Shown in pieces: positions 1 to 7,555 of a DNA stretch of 64,000 nucleotides. Under the pieces are notes generated by a model that saw only the letters and a list, made by a program, of their open reading frames with translations, was not told the origin of the DNA and made no database searches. Both the position numbers and the translations under genes were made by a program. This stretch comes from Sphingobacterium corticibacterium (lineage in GTDB: Bacteria > Bacteroidota > Bacteroidia > Sphingobacteriales > Sphingobacteriaceae): contig NZ_SGIT01000002.1 of NCBI RefSeq assembly GCF_004208525.1, positions 1 to 64,000 on the forward strand. The letters run 5' to 3'. Positions within the stretch are counted from its first letter, which is position 1. The number at the start of each line of letters is the position of its first letter.

Positions 1-535
1 GAACTTTGCCGTCGTACCAGTATTGATAAAAAACATAGTCTGGATTATTTGGTACGGAGGATGAAGTATTTCTTCCAACAACAGGCCTCACCACATCATC
101 GCCAAAATCGTTATTCTGATTTCTATCGATTATATAATGCATTCCCAGACTATCTTTCCCTATCACGACATTAATCCCGCAAGCCAGAGGTTCTTTTGCG
201 TAATTCACCGAGTCTTTCAGGTCAATGTCCTCCGTTTCAAGTAGTTTGGCTAGACTTGAGCTCATAGTATCCAATAGATGTGCTGATTGGTAGATTAACT
301 GATTTGGATTTAATTCATAATAATATTCTCGAACATCGTTCCAGTTTTCGGGAATATTTTTAGCGGAGGGATATAATTCTCTTCGTTCACTATCTCGTTT
401 TTCACTGATGCCGAATGAAGTCTTTCCGTGAGGACCATAACCGTCAATTTTTTGTAATTCGATAATAGTCTTCTCTTGAGAAAACAGCAATGTTAAGTTA
501 AAAATGGTATAAATTAAAAGGACTATCTTCTTCAT
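1..535 (-). CDS. Secreted protein of unknown function, 3' end outside window
   Basis: The minus strand is open from an ATG at 535 to the window edge, giving 178 codons with no stop. The first 20 residues (MKKIVLLIYTIFNLTLLFSQ) look like a Sec signal peptide ending in a hydrophobic stretch. The visible mature part is polar, with no recognisable catalytic motif. The stretch DRNQNNDFGDD, about residues 140-150, is the kind of Asp/Asn-rich loop seen before thioredoxin-like domains in Bacteroidota TlpA-type exported proteins, but the thioredoxin part would lie beyond the window. Function is therefore not assigned. The gene is separated by about 100 bases from the truncated toxin gene on the same strand. 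Confidence 0.7.
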   Translation of the reverse strand, partial: MKKIVLLIYTIFNLTLLFSQEKTIIELQKIDGYGPHGKTSFGISEKRDSERRELYPSAKNIPENWNDVREYYYELNPNQLIYQSAHLLDTMSSSLAKLLETEDIDLKDSVNYAKEPLACGINVVIGKDSLGMHYIIDRNQNNDFGDDVVRPVVGRNTSSSVPNNPDYVFYQYWYDGKV

Positions 536-636
536 TCTCAAAAGTTCAAGTTGGTGTTAATAGCTTATAACGGTATAATATACAACAATAATAAGAATTA
601 TTTCCTTTACTCATTTATTATGAGGCATTTTTGGTT

Positions 637-819
637 TCAAGCATATTCCTCCGAAATACCTCTCCACATCATAACTGTTTTCCATTCGTCAAAGATATTT
701 GCGCTCCATTTTGGAGTATAGAGGTCATAATGTGCGAACCAAAGCAAGAGATCACGTATAATGACCGGATAGATGACATTTGTATCCAGTACATCCGTAA
801 ATCTTACACTATGAATCAT
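637..819 (-). pseudogene. Truncated PIN-domain toxin
   Basis: This encodes the N-terminal part of a PIN-family ribonuclease toxin. The motif VLDTNVIYP with the first metal-binding Asp is present, followed by IRDLLLWFAHYDLY and a TPKW motif. The frame stops about 60 residues in, whereas such PIN proteins usually run about 180-200 residues. The other conserved acidic residues are therefore missing and nuclease activity is unlikely. I prefer the ATG at 819, which overlaps the antitoxin stop by 11 bases. A longer start at 840 is also open. The overlap with an upstream HTH gene is the usual antitoxin-toxin order. No remaining toxin sequence was seen downstream. Confidence 0.65.
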
Positions 820-1264
820 AGAGCCCAAGATCTTCGTCAAGATTCATCATATCGATCAAGTGGCTTTTCTGCTCAGCTTTCATCTGCTTTTTGTATTCTA
901 CCACATCTTCGAAAACTATTCTGCGGTGCTTTCCTACTTTTGTATATTGAATCTTGCCTTCTTCAAGTAGCTTAACTAAATGAGGGCGGGAACAGCCAAG
1001 CATTTCGGCAGCCTTTTGCGTAGTCACCTCCGTAGCGAGCGGCACAATCGAGATCGGCTTTCCCTCGGACATAGCTTTCAGAATACCGCCAAATAGCTTA
1101 AGCGCCCGTAAAGGCACCACTATTTTGTCTTTAGTCTCTTCTATTTCAATTTGAGTCTTTTCTGCACTTAGCTGTTCAATAACAGCTGCCAATGAATCGT
1201 ATGATTGCATTGCAACTTTCTGCTCTGCTTTTGAAGGTTTGTTAATTCTATCTAAGGTTTCCAT
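809..1264 (-). CDS. Helix-turn-helix (excisionase-type) antitoxin
   Basis: This 151-residue protein has a MerR/excisionase-like DNA-binding domain near residues 79-128 (TTQKAAEMLGCSRPHLVKLL, then a KHRRI wing). The first 75 residues are helical and polar. The C-terminus is acidic (NLDEDLGLYDS), a likely toxin-binding tail. In many Bacteroidota this protein precedes a PIN-domain toxin as a type II toxin-antitoxin pair, and here it overlaps a PIN fragment. The gene looks complete. It probably represses its own promoter, where a repeated 12-base element lies upstream. With the toxin truncated it may be an orphan antitoxin. Confidence 0.75.
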   Translation of the reverse strand: METLDRINKPSKAEQKVAMQSYDSLAAVIEQLSAEKTQIEIEETKDKIVVPLRALKLFGGILKAMSEGKPISIVPLATEVTTQKAAEMLGCSRPHLVKLLEEGKIQYTKVGKHRRIVFEDVVEYKKQMKAEQKSHLIDMMNLDEDLGLYDS

Positions 1265-1291
1265 GTCGATCGTCTTTCTTTTTCATCACAA

Positions 1292-1321
1292 AAATAAACG
1301 AAATATTCGAAATAAACGAAA
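1292..1321. promoter_or_regulatory. Candidate operator: 12-bp direct repeat upstream of antitoxin
   Basis: AAATAAACGAAA occurs at 1292-1303 and again at 1310-1321, an 18-base period. Between them, CGAAATATTCG is nearly palindromic. It lies 28-57 bases upstream of the antitoxin start, where autoregulatory antitoxin operators usually sit. The regulatory role is inferred from position only. Confidence 0.4.
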
Positions 1322-1359
1322 AAAAATGTTTTATTGATAACATTACTTCAGTAACCTTA

Positions 1360-1542
1360 TCACTCAATAATAGCTCTTATCTCCTCTGCAAAAGCTTTGT
1401 CGATATCAAAAATATTGGAATCCTCTTTCCGGCTGTGCTGCAGCTTCTCAATAACATCATCTCCCCTAAGATTTCTCCGCATGTTCCGATCCAGCTCTGG
1501 ATCAATCTCTATCTTCAGTGCTTCTAGATCGACAGATCGCAT
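1360..1542 (-). CDS. Small hypothetical protein (60 aa) or displaced C-terminus of the upstream gene
   Basis: This is a charged, mostly helical 60-residue frame with no recognised domain. It lies 58 bases after the acyltransferase-like frame. The frame stays open upstream of the ATG through the end of the preceding gene, and it is the same frame as the acyltransferase N-terminal part. It could therefore be the tail of that protein displaced by a second frameshift. No clear ribosome binding site precedes the ATG. Confidence 0.35.
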   Translation of the reverse strand: MRSVDLEALKIEIDPELDRNMRRNLRGDDVIEKLQHSRKEDSNIFDIDKAFAEEIRAIIE

Positions 1543-1600
1543 CTGCGAAACATGTATATAGACACTTTCATTCAGATGCTTCTTACTAGGGGTATGAGAG

Positions 1601-2406
1601 CTACAGTTCTCTCTCCCATTCTTCCAACTCTACATGAAAATTCTTCTGAAAATAGGAAAGCTCTTCGATTAGATATTTCTCTACGTGCTGCTGAATTTCA
1701 TCAAAATTATAGTTATCAAACGCATAAGATTGAACCCAGGTACTCTCAGCATCATCACGTTCGTCAATTGAAAGCATCCTGCTCTCATTTTTGACGAATA
1801 GGTCAAATGAATTACCTGAGGTGGACATTGCAAAAAGAAGGTACCGTGCGCGGTAAAATGCTTCCTGACCTTTTCTCGATATGGCATCTACACCGAAGAA
1901 CGCGAAGGCCGGACATAACAGATAACGTGGTAGCCTCTTTTCAAAAGTTGCTTTAGCTGTATAAGGGATTTTGAGCCGCTGGATCTTACAAACTGCAGTT
2001 CGCCCGCATTTGGCTCCCGTCCGAAACTTCTTTTGAACTGCTGCATATACATGGGATATTGCTCTTCGAACACGTCGTCTTTAAGTAAGATCGCAATACC
2101 ATATCCTAGCCGAATAAGTGCTCGCGCCATGATCGCATAAGGGCCGATATGGAAGCATGCCCATATACGGTGGCCATCCACCTTGGGTAGCTGTTCTTCC
2201 AATTGTGGTAGGAAGGTATTGTCGTGTTTGAATGGTTCTTGTCGAAGATAGCGTTGCTGAATGTGTACCAGCCGTAGTATGGATTCGTAGCTGTCTACCA
2301 ATTTCCAGTGGTACAGCATGGAAGCTAGTTTGACACTCTGGTTCCAAACGATGTGATCATCCTTTCTAATAGGTATTGCCGGTAAAGTATTTGGTGTGCT
2401 GTTCAT
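1601..2406 (-). pseudogene. LpxL/HtrB-like acyltransferase homologue, frameshifted
   Basis: Two frames together give a protein of about 268 residues. The first part runs from an ATG at 2406 to a stop at 1888. The second part reads on in another frame (CPAFAFFGVDAISRKGQ..., then YRARYLLFAMSTSG) down to a stop at 1601. The two join if one base is missing near 1905-1925. The fold signature is lysophospholipid/lipid A acyltransferase-like: ACFHIGPYAIM resembles the HFGNWE region of LpxL. The acidic residue of the HX4(D/E) pair is Ala here, so classical acyl transfer is doubtful even without the frameshift. A 40-residue peptide frame sits just upstream. The change may be a real mutation or a sequencing error. 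Confidence 0.55.
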
Positions 2407-2466
2407 ATATAGCTTTAGTTAGTTAAAAGAGTGTCCGGATCACCCTTCGGATAGATTTAGCTCGTT

Positions 2467-2589
2467 CTAAATGTAGTAAAAATTACATTTGCCCTCGCTG
2501 CCGATCAGTAGATCAAGACCTTCTTTTGCATCGAGTATATTCGAAGCAACCTGCGCTACATTTTGGATTTCATGAATAAATTGTTCCAT
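2467..2589 (-). CDS. Putative 40-residue peptide upstream of acyltransferase homologue
   Basis: A short open frame starts at ATG 2589 and ends at TAG 2467-2469. It has a helical, amphipathic first 28 residues (MEQFIHEIQNVAQVASNILD and following) and a short tail, GSEGKCNFYYI, after a Gly. It lies 60 bases upstream of the acyltransferase-like gene on the same strand. Leader-like helix, Gly, then a short Cys/aromatic core is the layout of many modified peptide precursors. I do not recognise the family, and the start lacks a strong ribosome binding site. Confidence 0.35.
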   Translation of the reverse strand: MEQFIHEIQNVAQVASNILDAKEGLDLLIGSEGKCNFYYI

Positions 2590-2657
2590 GTTCAATTAAT
2601 TATTTTGGTTTATAAAAAGCACCTATCGATCCTGGATAGATTGCTGTGTGATCACGT

Positions 2658-2774
2658 AGCAAATATGTTGCATGTGAATGGAGAATTCCAAAAAAAATGT
2701 TGAACAGTAGAAAAACAGCAGTTTCGTCCCCGCGGAAAAAGGCTGAACGGGAGAAAAGTAGCGGTTTGGGCGGA
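2658..2774. repeat. 117-bp dispersed repeat, copy A
   Basis: This stretch matches 8438-8554 with about 7 mismatches over 117 bases and no gaps. It begins AGCAAATATG and ends GGTTTGGGCGGA. No terminal inverted repeats or transposase are visible, and flanking sequence differs on both sides. This copy lies in the 329-base stretch 2590-2918 that otherwise holds no gene. Short minus-strand frames through it are shared with the other copy only because the DNA is. Confidence 0.85.
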
Positions 2775-2918
2775 AACGTAAGAATAAAATAACAGGAGAA
2801 CATAACAAAAACTAAACATAACGATAACGCAGCTTTTTTGCCAAACAGTTCCCTTTGCTATAGTTTTACACAACGACAATTTAACTACAGAATTCTCTGA
2901 ATAAATAGTAGATACTTT

Positions 2919-3188
2919 ATGTTAGCATATTTGAAACGTAATTTGGGTCTAGCAAGGCTAGCGATATATATAATGACGATCGCTTTACTGTTTTCAACGC
3001 CCGTGACCATCGATTTTGTGGTTTTAAAACTTTTAGCTGTTTTGTTACTGCTATTAATTTTTTATTATTTATATAAAAGATTGGGGTTTTACAATGTAAA
3101 TTATCGAATTCCTGACGTCACCTGCATTTTCTGTTTGGTGAATCAAATTGGTTATATCAGCTGGACGATTATACCGAAAATGCTTTAA
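2919..3188 (+). CDS. Small hypothetical membrane protein
   Basis: An 89-residue frame with two long hydrophobic segments (about residues 13-30 and 35-53) and a basic linker. I recognise no family. It is the only plus-strand gene candidate here and stands alone between the repeat and the CPBP protease gene. It could be a chance frame in AT-rich DNA. Confidence 0.3.
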   Translation: MLAYLKRNLGLARLAIYIMTIALLFSTPVTIDFVVLKLLAVLLLLLIFYYLYKRLGFYNVNYRIPDVTCIFCLVNQIGYISWTIIPKML

Positions 3189-3219
3189 GTTTATTAAAGT
3201 TATATTGAGAAAACACATA

Positions 3220-3957
3220 CTAAATAGCATCTATTATTTTTTCCTCCATTTGATGATATTTTAATCGCTTGAACATAATAAAGAACAATAGGCCCGCCAT
3301 AAATGTAAGGCCTATAGAAATCAGGTATAAATGTTCTTCTATAGGGTAAAATATATTGATATCATTGCCTTTTTGAATATAAACGCGCAATACAAAGCCT
3401 ATTAGATTGCAAGTTGCATGGGAGATAATGCAGACAGAAATATTCTTTGTATTATAGTATAACCAAGACCAAAATAGTGCTAAAATAATAGAAGTGATAA
3501 TATTAGTGTGGAGAAGACCAAAAAATAAGGCCGAAATAGTAAAAGCCCAAAACGACGGATAATTTTCCTTTAATCCCCTAAAAATAACTCCTCTAAAAAG
3601 CAACTCTTCAAATACTGGCGCCACAATTACCATTGTTAGAAAAACATAAAAATCTCCTGGTACCAGAGTCCCAATAAAGCTATTTCGGGCTTCTTCACTC
3701 ATGATAGAGAATTGACTTAGAAAGGGATTTAGAAAGATAAGCAAGGTTATACATATACTTATCAATACATCTTTTATTTTTACTTTTTTATTTTCTATCG
3801 AAACTAAATCTATGATATTTTTCTTTCCTAACCATATTATACTTCCGAGAAGGATAATAGTCGGAAGTCCATATACCAATAGACTATTTAAAGTTTCATT
3901 CCGAGACAAACTGACAGCATTTTTACATATCAATTTAAGCAGGAAAAATATGGCCAA
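3220..3957 (-). CDS. CPBP family intramembrane metalloprotease
   Basis: This 245-residue membrane protein has the CPBP/Abi (Rce1-like) protease signature. The EExxxR motif is at residues 117-122 (EELLFR), a FGLLH motif ends at His150, and HATCN carries His180 and Asn184. Family members are glutamate/metal-dependent intramembrane proteases involved in prenyl-protein processing, bacteriocin self-immunity or anti-sigma-factor cleavage. Six to eight membrane segments are apparent. It has no obvious operon partner, and its substrate cannot be inferred. All catalytic residues are present, so it looks functional. Confidence 0.85.
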   Translation of the reverse strand: MAIFFLLKLICKNAVSLSRNETLNSLLVYGLPTIILLGSIIWLGKKNIIDLVSIENKKVKIKDVLISICITLLIFLNPFLSQFSIMSEEARNSFIGTLVPGDFYVFLTMVIVAPVFEELLFRGVIFRGLKENYPSFWAFTISALFFGLLHTNIITSIILALFWSWLYYNTKNISVCIISHATCNLIGFVLRVYIQKGNDINIFYPIEEHLYLISIGLTFMAGLLFFIMFKRLKYHQMEEKIIDAI

Positions 3958-4087
3958 GGTGACAAATGCCTGAAAGATATTTTTCCGCAGAACTTCAAGA
4001 AATCAAACAACCTGTAATTCGTCGGGCGGATACGAGGCACTGTATCAAGTTGTGCGAAGATATTATGTAGATTTTCGTAAGCAATAT

Positions 4088-4127
4088 TAATACTGCTCGT
4101 CTTCTATATGGAAAACAAGCAGTATTA
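4088..4127. repeat. Inverted repeat, 12-bp arms
   Basis: TAATACTGCTCG at 4088-4099 pairs with CAAGCAGTATTA at 4116-4127 with one mismatch and a 16-base loop. It lies about 60 bases downstream of the Acr3 gene. No T-run follows on either strand, so it is not a canonical terminator. It may be a transcript-stabilising hairpin or a protein site. Confidence 0.5.
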
Positions 4128-4185
4128 GGTTTTAATGGACAACCAGATTTCTTGTATTTAAGACCCGCCGTAATATCTAAGCCGT

Positions 4186-5235
4186 CTATATAGAAGACTT
4201 AGGATTGTAATATTTCTTTTTCAACCACAAACTTGCTCTTACCAGAAGTATCAATATTGGCACTTCCACAAGTGGGCCGATAACGCCCACAAATGCCTGT
4301 GGTGAATGAATACCAAATACAGCAATCGATACGGCTATTGCCAACTCAAAATTATTCCCTGTGGCTGTAAAGGCGATGGATGCGTTTTTGTCATAAGGAA
4401 CATTCAATGACTTGTTGATAAAAAAACTCACGAAAAACATCAGCACAAAATAAATGATTAACGGTACAGCGATTTTTACCACATCCATTGGCAACTCCAA
4501 TATCTTATCGCCTTTCAGACTGAACATCAACACGATGGTAAACAATAAAGCATATAAGGTAATCGGCGATATTTTGGATATGAATTTTCTATTGTACCAT
4601 GCTATACCTTTTGATTTTACAAGCGCATAACGGCTTATAAAACCTGCAAAAAAAGGAATACCCAAATAAATCAATACGCTTTGGGTTACATCTTTCATGG
4701 ATACGCTTACACTGAAATTGGCTAAGCCTAATTTGTTCGGCAGTACGTTGATGAATAGCCAAACAAAGAAGCTGTACGTCATTATCTGAAAGATACTGTT
4801 CAGAGCTACCAATAATGCCGTGTACTCCCTGTTCCCTTTTGCCAAGTCACTCCACACGATGACCATTGCGATACATCTTGCCAAACCAATCAATATAAGC
4901 CCCGTCATATAATCCGGCTCGTTCCGTAAGAACAGAACGGCCAAGCCGAACATCAATATTGTACCGATAACCCAATTCAGCAATAAGGATATACCGATTA
5001 CTTTGGTGTCTTTAAGAGCTCTGGGCAACAATGAATAATCCACCTTAGCCAACGGAGGGTACATCATCAATATAAGCCCTATCGCCAAAGGGATATTGGT
5101 CGTGCCTAAGGATAGAGCGTCGGTAAAATTGGAAATGTTCGGAAAGAGATATCCTAAGCCTACACCTGTTGCCATTGCAAGGAATATCCATAAAGTAAGA
5201 TAACGGTCAAGAAATTTTAGTTTCGGTTGCATCAT
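4186..5235 (-). CDS. arsB: Acr3-type arsenite efflux permease
   Basis: This 349-residue inner-membrane protein of the bile/arsenite/riboflavin transporter superfamily has about ten hydrophobic segments. The conserved Acr3 cysteine is in GLARCIAMV (Cys121), and the late-helix Glu is in GPLVEVPI. It exports arsenite using the proton gradient. It is the last gene of the ars operon and begins directly after the stop of the arsenate-reductase-like gene, so translation is probably coupled. Length is normal for the family. Confidence 0.93.
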   Translation of the reverse strand: MMQPKLKFLDRYLTLWIFLAMATGVGLGYLFPNISNFTDALSLGTTNIPLAIGLILMMYPPLAKVDYSLLPRALKDTKVIGISLLLNWVIGTILMFGLAVLFLRNEPDYMTGLILIGLARCIAMVIVWSDLAKGNREYTALLVALNSIFQIMTYSFFVWLFINVLPNKLGLANFSVSVSMKDVTQSVLIYLGIPFFAGFISRYALVKSKGIAWYNRKFISKISPITLYALLFTIVLMFSLKGDKILELPMDVVKIAVPLIIYFVLMFFVSFFINKSLNVPYDKNASIAFTATGNNFELAIAVSIAVFGIHSPQAFVGVIGPLVEVPILILLVRASLWLKKKYYNPKSSI

Positions 5236-5850
5236 CTAACTTTTAATCGTTGAAAAAACATAGAACATTTCTGTTGCTATCTGCAAACTCCTTTCGGCGT
5301 ATACCTGTGCTTGTTCGGGCGTACCGTCCGAAATCTTGGGGTCTTCAAATGTGATAGGTATTCTCTTTTCCGCACCTGCGATGAATGGGCATCCGCCGTC
5401 TGCCTGCGAACAGGTCATAACGGCGACAAATGCCAATTCAGGGTTGAAAGGACTATCGTATTTTTTGGAAAAACCAATGATGGGCAACGTATTATCGCTG
5501 TATTTAATGGCATATACAGGATTATCGGTTTCTGCAATCTTGGAAACATCAAAACCTTGATCTGTCAATGTTTCCGCTACTTTTGGGAATAGCGCTGTTT
5601 CTTCTGTACCGCCCGAATAACAATATACGTTCGGGATATTGAAATACGCACTTGCGACCTGCGCCCATACCTGTGCTAAATGGCTTCTGCGTGAATTATG
5701 GGTACAGATAAAATTGATGTTTATGTTCGCTCCGCTATTTTCGTTCTGCTGTACATAATCTATCAGCGGTTGCAGTATGGTTTTGCGTTCCTCGCTTATG
5801 GTTCGGACGTCAATAATCCCCCTTATGGTTTCAGCTAAATTCTTATACAT
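5236..5850 (-). CDS. arsC: ArsC-like low-molecular-weight phosphatase family protein
   Basis: A 204-residue protein with a CX5R phosphatase loop, Cys49 to Arg55 in FICTHNSRRSHLAQ. It is preceded by about 45 residues absent from short thioredoxin-coupled ArsC enzymes. A second Cys-rich stretch (MTCSQADGGCPF, about residues 144-155) may provide resolving cysteines. Proteins of this type in Bacteroidota ars operons are annotated as arsenate reductases. They would reduce arsenate to arsenite for export by the adjacent Acr3. Activity on arsenate is inferred from family and context. Confidence 0.8.
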   Translation of the reverse strand: MYKNLAETIRGIIDVRTISEERKTILQPLIDYVQQNENSGANININFICTHNSRRSHLAQVWAQVASAYFNIPNVYCYSGGTEETALFPKVAETLTDQGFDVSKIAETDNPVYAIKYSDNTLPIIGFSKKYDSPFNPELAFVAVMTCSQADGGCPFIAGAEKRIPITFEDPKISDGTPEQAQVYAERSLQIATEMFYVFSTIKS

Positions 5851-5869
5851 TGCGATTGGTCTTTAATGT

Positions 5870-6334
5870 TTAGCAACATCCCGAATTAGGTGTACAGCAC
5901 GTGCTGTTCAGTTCCGATAATTTTATTTTTTGTTTCTCCGCAGGAATACCGCAGGCATCACTTGCCAAGCAAGCCGTCTGTTTGTTCCTTAGGATGAAAT
6001 GCTTGCCGGCAAAATCCAGGTCAAATTTGCCAATCGTTTCACTTTGATATTCCACCTCTATTTCGGCATCTTCAATGCCCAATTTTTCTTCGGACAGCTT
6101 GATAATGTTCAATAGCTTGGTCGGCTTTAACCGATGGTTGTAGTCGTTGGCATCCCACAATTGGAAGTTTACCGCTTTTTCTGTACGGACTACACCACCG
6201 CAGTCAATAAAATGTTTGGTGATTTGTCCTATTTCCGTGACGTGGAAATGTTCGGGAACAAAAGTTCCGTTCTCTAATTGAAATTCAACATTGTCCAATG
6301 TTGGCAGGATTTCTTTGATCGTTGATAGTTTCAT
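5870..6334 (-). CDS. DUF6428 family protein of the ars operon
   Basis: A 154-residue soluble protein found in Bacteroidota arsenic operons between arsR and the reductase. It has no enzyme motif I recognise. The C-terminus carries paired cysteines (STCCTPNSGCC), and there is a Cys at CGG near residue 45, which suggests trivalent arsenic binding, perhaps as a chaperone or buffer. It ends 19 bases before the reductase gene. A second ArsR-like site lies just upstream. Confidence 0.75.
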   Translation of the reverse strand: MKLSTIKEILPTLDNVEFQLENGTFVPEHFHVTEIGQITKHFIDCGGVVRTEKAVNFQLWDANDYNHRLKPTKLLNIIKLSEEKLGIEDAEIEVEYQSETIGKFDLDFAGKHFILRNKQTACLASDACGIPAEKQKIKLSELNSTCCTPNSGCC

Positions 6335-6369
6335 AACAATATGATTTGAAATTTTACATTAAACTATAT

Positions 6370-6385
6370 ATTGCAATATCACGAT
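6370..6385. promoter_or_regulatory. Second candidate ArsR operator inside the operon
   Basis: ATTGCAATATCACGAT matches 14 of 16 bases of the site upstream of arsR (6753-6768). It lies in the 70-base gap between arsR and the DUF6428 gene. This suggests a second ArsR-controlled promoter for the three downstream genes, or a roadblock-type control. Confidence 0.5.
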
Positions 6386-6404
6386 GATAAGGGTCAAAAA
6401 AATA

Positions 6405-6737
6405 CTATGAACAGCAACTTGCTACTTTTACCTCTTGATTGAAGAACACATTAAATTCCTCTTGAATTTGCTTCCACAGTTTTTCATCAATACAATAGCA
6501 TACGGATTTGCCCTCGATTGTTCCCTGTATGATACCTATATTCTTTAACTCTTTTAAGTGCTGTGAAATGGTTGCCTGTGCCAAGCCCAATTCATCAACC
6601 AAATCATTACAGATACAGGCTTTCTGATTGATGATATATTGGAGAATGGCGACCCGTGCAGGATGTCCTAAAACCTTGAACAAAGAAGCCAATCTGTTCT
6701 GTTCGTCCGTGAATATTTCTGATTTTGTCAGTCCCAT
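6405..6737 (-). CDS. arsR: ArsR/SmtB family arsenic-responsive repressor
   Basis: A 110-residue winged-helix repressor with the ArsR fold: FKVLGHPARVAILQYI, recognition helix LAQATISQHLKEL, then a beta wing. Thiols sit in the alpha-3 region as Cys41 and Cys43 (ACICNDL), with vicinal cysteines at the C-terminus (SCCS), both fitting As(III) sensing. Binding of arsenite would release it from the palindromic site 16-31 bases upstream. It is the first gene of the leftward ars operon. Confidence 0.92.
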   Translation of the reverse strand: MGLTKSEIFTDEQNRLASLFKVLGHPARVAILQYIINQKACICNDLVDELGLAQATISQHLKELKNIGIIQGTIEGKSVCYCIDEKLWKQIQEEFNVFFNQEVKVASCCS

Positions 6738-6752
6738 CGTCCCTAATTTAAT

Positions 6753-6768
6753 ATCGCAATATTACGAT
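6753..6768. promoter_or_regulatory. ArsR operator upstream of arsR
   Basis: ATCGCAATATTACGAT is an almost perfect palindrome (one mismatched pair) 16-31 bases before the arsR start. Position and symmetry fit an ArsR dimer site, and a near copy recurs at 6370-6385. Confidence 0.65.
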
Positions 6769-6811
6769 AATATTTTTGAATATCAAAATGAATTCCATCC
6801 TTTACCATTAT

Positions 6812-7123
6812 TCATAATTTATCGGATATTAGCGATTCAAATAGCTTTTCTCCGAGTGTCCTTTCAAGAGCAAAGCTATCCACTACAGGTATCCACAGTT
6901 GGCTTATATCGCTCACCATTACTTCGTACTCGCGGTATATCTTTGATCTTTTCGTTGGTCCGCACAATAATCCGCAAAAGAAAAGCTCTTTTATGATTGA
7001 CGTAGTGGCGTAGACTGCGGCCGCAAATTGCTCTGCTTGAACGAGCTGTTTCGTTTGCGTGATGGCCTCTTTCAGTTGGGAGATACCGAGTTGATGTTTA
7101 CTAGATGTTTGTATCTTTACCAT
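6812..7123 (-). CDS. Hypothetical protein (103 aa)
   Basis: A soluble, mainly helical 103-residue frame with no family I recognise. It starts MVKIQTSS and contains a KRSKIYREYEVMVSDIS stretch. It lies upstream of arsR on the same strand, 74 bases from the ATG of arsR, and could share its transcription. Composition is normal for coding DNA here, but there is no independent support. Confidence 0.45.
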   Translation of the reverse strand: MVKIQTSSKHQLGISQLKEAITQTKQLVQAEQFAAAVYATTSIIKELFFCGLLCGPTKRSKIYREYEVMVSDISQLWIPVVDSFALERTLGEKLFESLISDKL

Positions 7124-7293
7124 AGCTTTGGGTTTTAATTGTATGGTGAAGTTAATAATTTAACCCCTTACTTCATAATATCTTATTAAAAAACAGAGCA
7201 TTACAGAAATCTAACGTATAGCAAACCCCTCACCTAAAATCCCTAGACTTAAACAGTGTTGGCTATGTGTTATAATCTAGATCGTAAATTAAA

Positions 7294-7324
7294 ACAGGCG
7301 CTTCCTTTATCAGAAAGCGCCTGT
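7294..7324 (-). terminator. Intrinsic terminator downstream of the Rpn locus
   Basis: Arms ACAGGCGCTT (7294-7303) and AAGCGCCTGT (7315-7324) pair perfectly around an 11-base loop. On the minus strand the hairpin is followed by TTTTAATTT. It lies 27 bases after the stop of the small Rpn-tail gene. Confidence 0.75.
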
Positions 7325-7350
7325 GCTATATATTATTTATGGCTAAAAAA

Positions 7351-7542
7351 CTATTTCAGTTTTTCGACCTGTTCAACGGTGAGTCCCAGTCCTTTAGCTA
7401 TATCTTCAACCCGAACGCCCATCTTTTTAAAATTTAATGCGGATTCCAGTTTCTCAGCCTCAGCTTTTGCCCGTTCTTCCAAACGTCCTTGTTGTCTCCC
7501 CTGTTGCCTTTCCTGTTTTTTTACTATTTCTATAATGCTCAT
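7351..7542 (-). CDS. Stand-alone copy of an Rpn C-terminal module (RpnS-like)
   Basis: This encodes 63 residues starting MSIIEIVKKQERQQG, the same opening as the C-terminal module of the adjacent Rpn protein (MSVIEIVKKQERQQG at its residues 283-297). After that the two tails differ. This one has a Q/R-rich helix, then VEDIAKGLGLTVEQVEKL, a common ending in Rpn-family proteins. It starts 13 bases after the stop of the large gene. It may be a leftover of tail exchange, or a separate small protein comparable to RpnS, the antitoxin made from an internal start in E. coli rpn genes. The function is inferred. Confidence 0.6.
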   Translation of the reverse strand: MSIIEIVKKQERQQGRQQGRLEERAKAEAEKLESALNFKKMGVRVEDIAKGLGLTVEQVEKLK

Positions 7543-7555
7543 ACATTGAGAAAAT

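Noticed and set aside
2600..2879. Overlapping minus-strand hydrophobic frames over repeat copy A
   Set aside because: They arise from the 117-bp repeat DNA. The similarity to the Rpn N-terminus is explained by the shared repeat.
3967..4065. Short plus-strand frame upstream of the CPBP gene
   Set aside because: About 32 codons, no recognisable similarity and no conserved context, so not listed as a gene.
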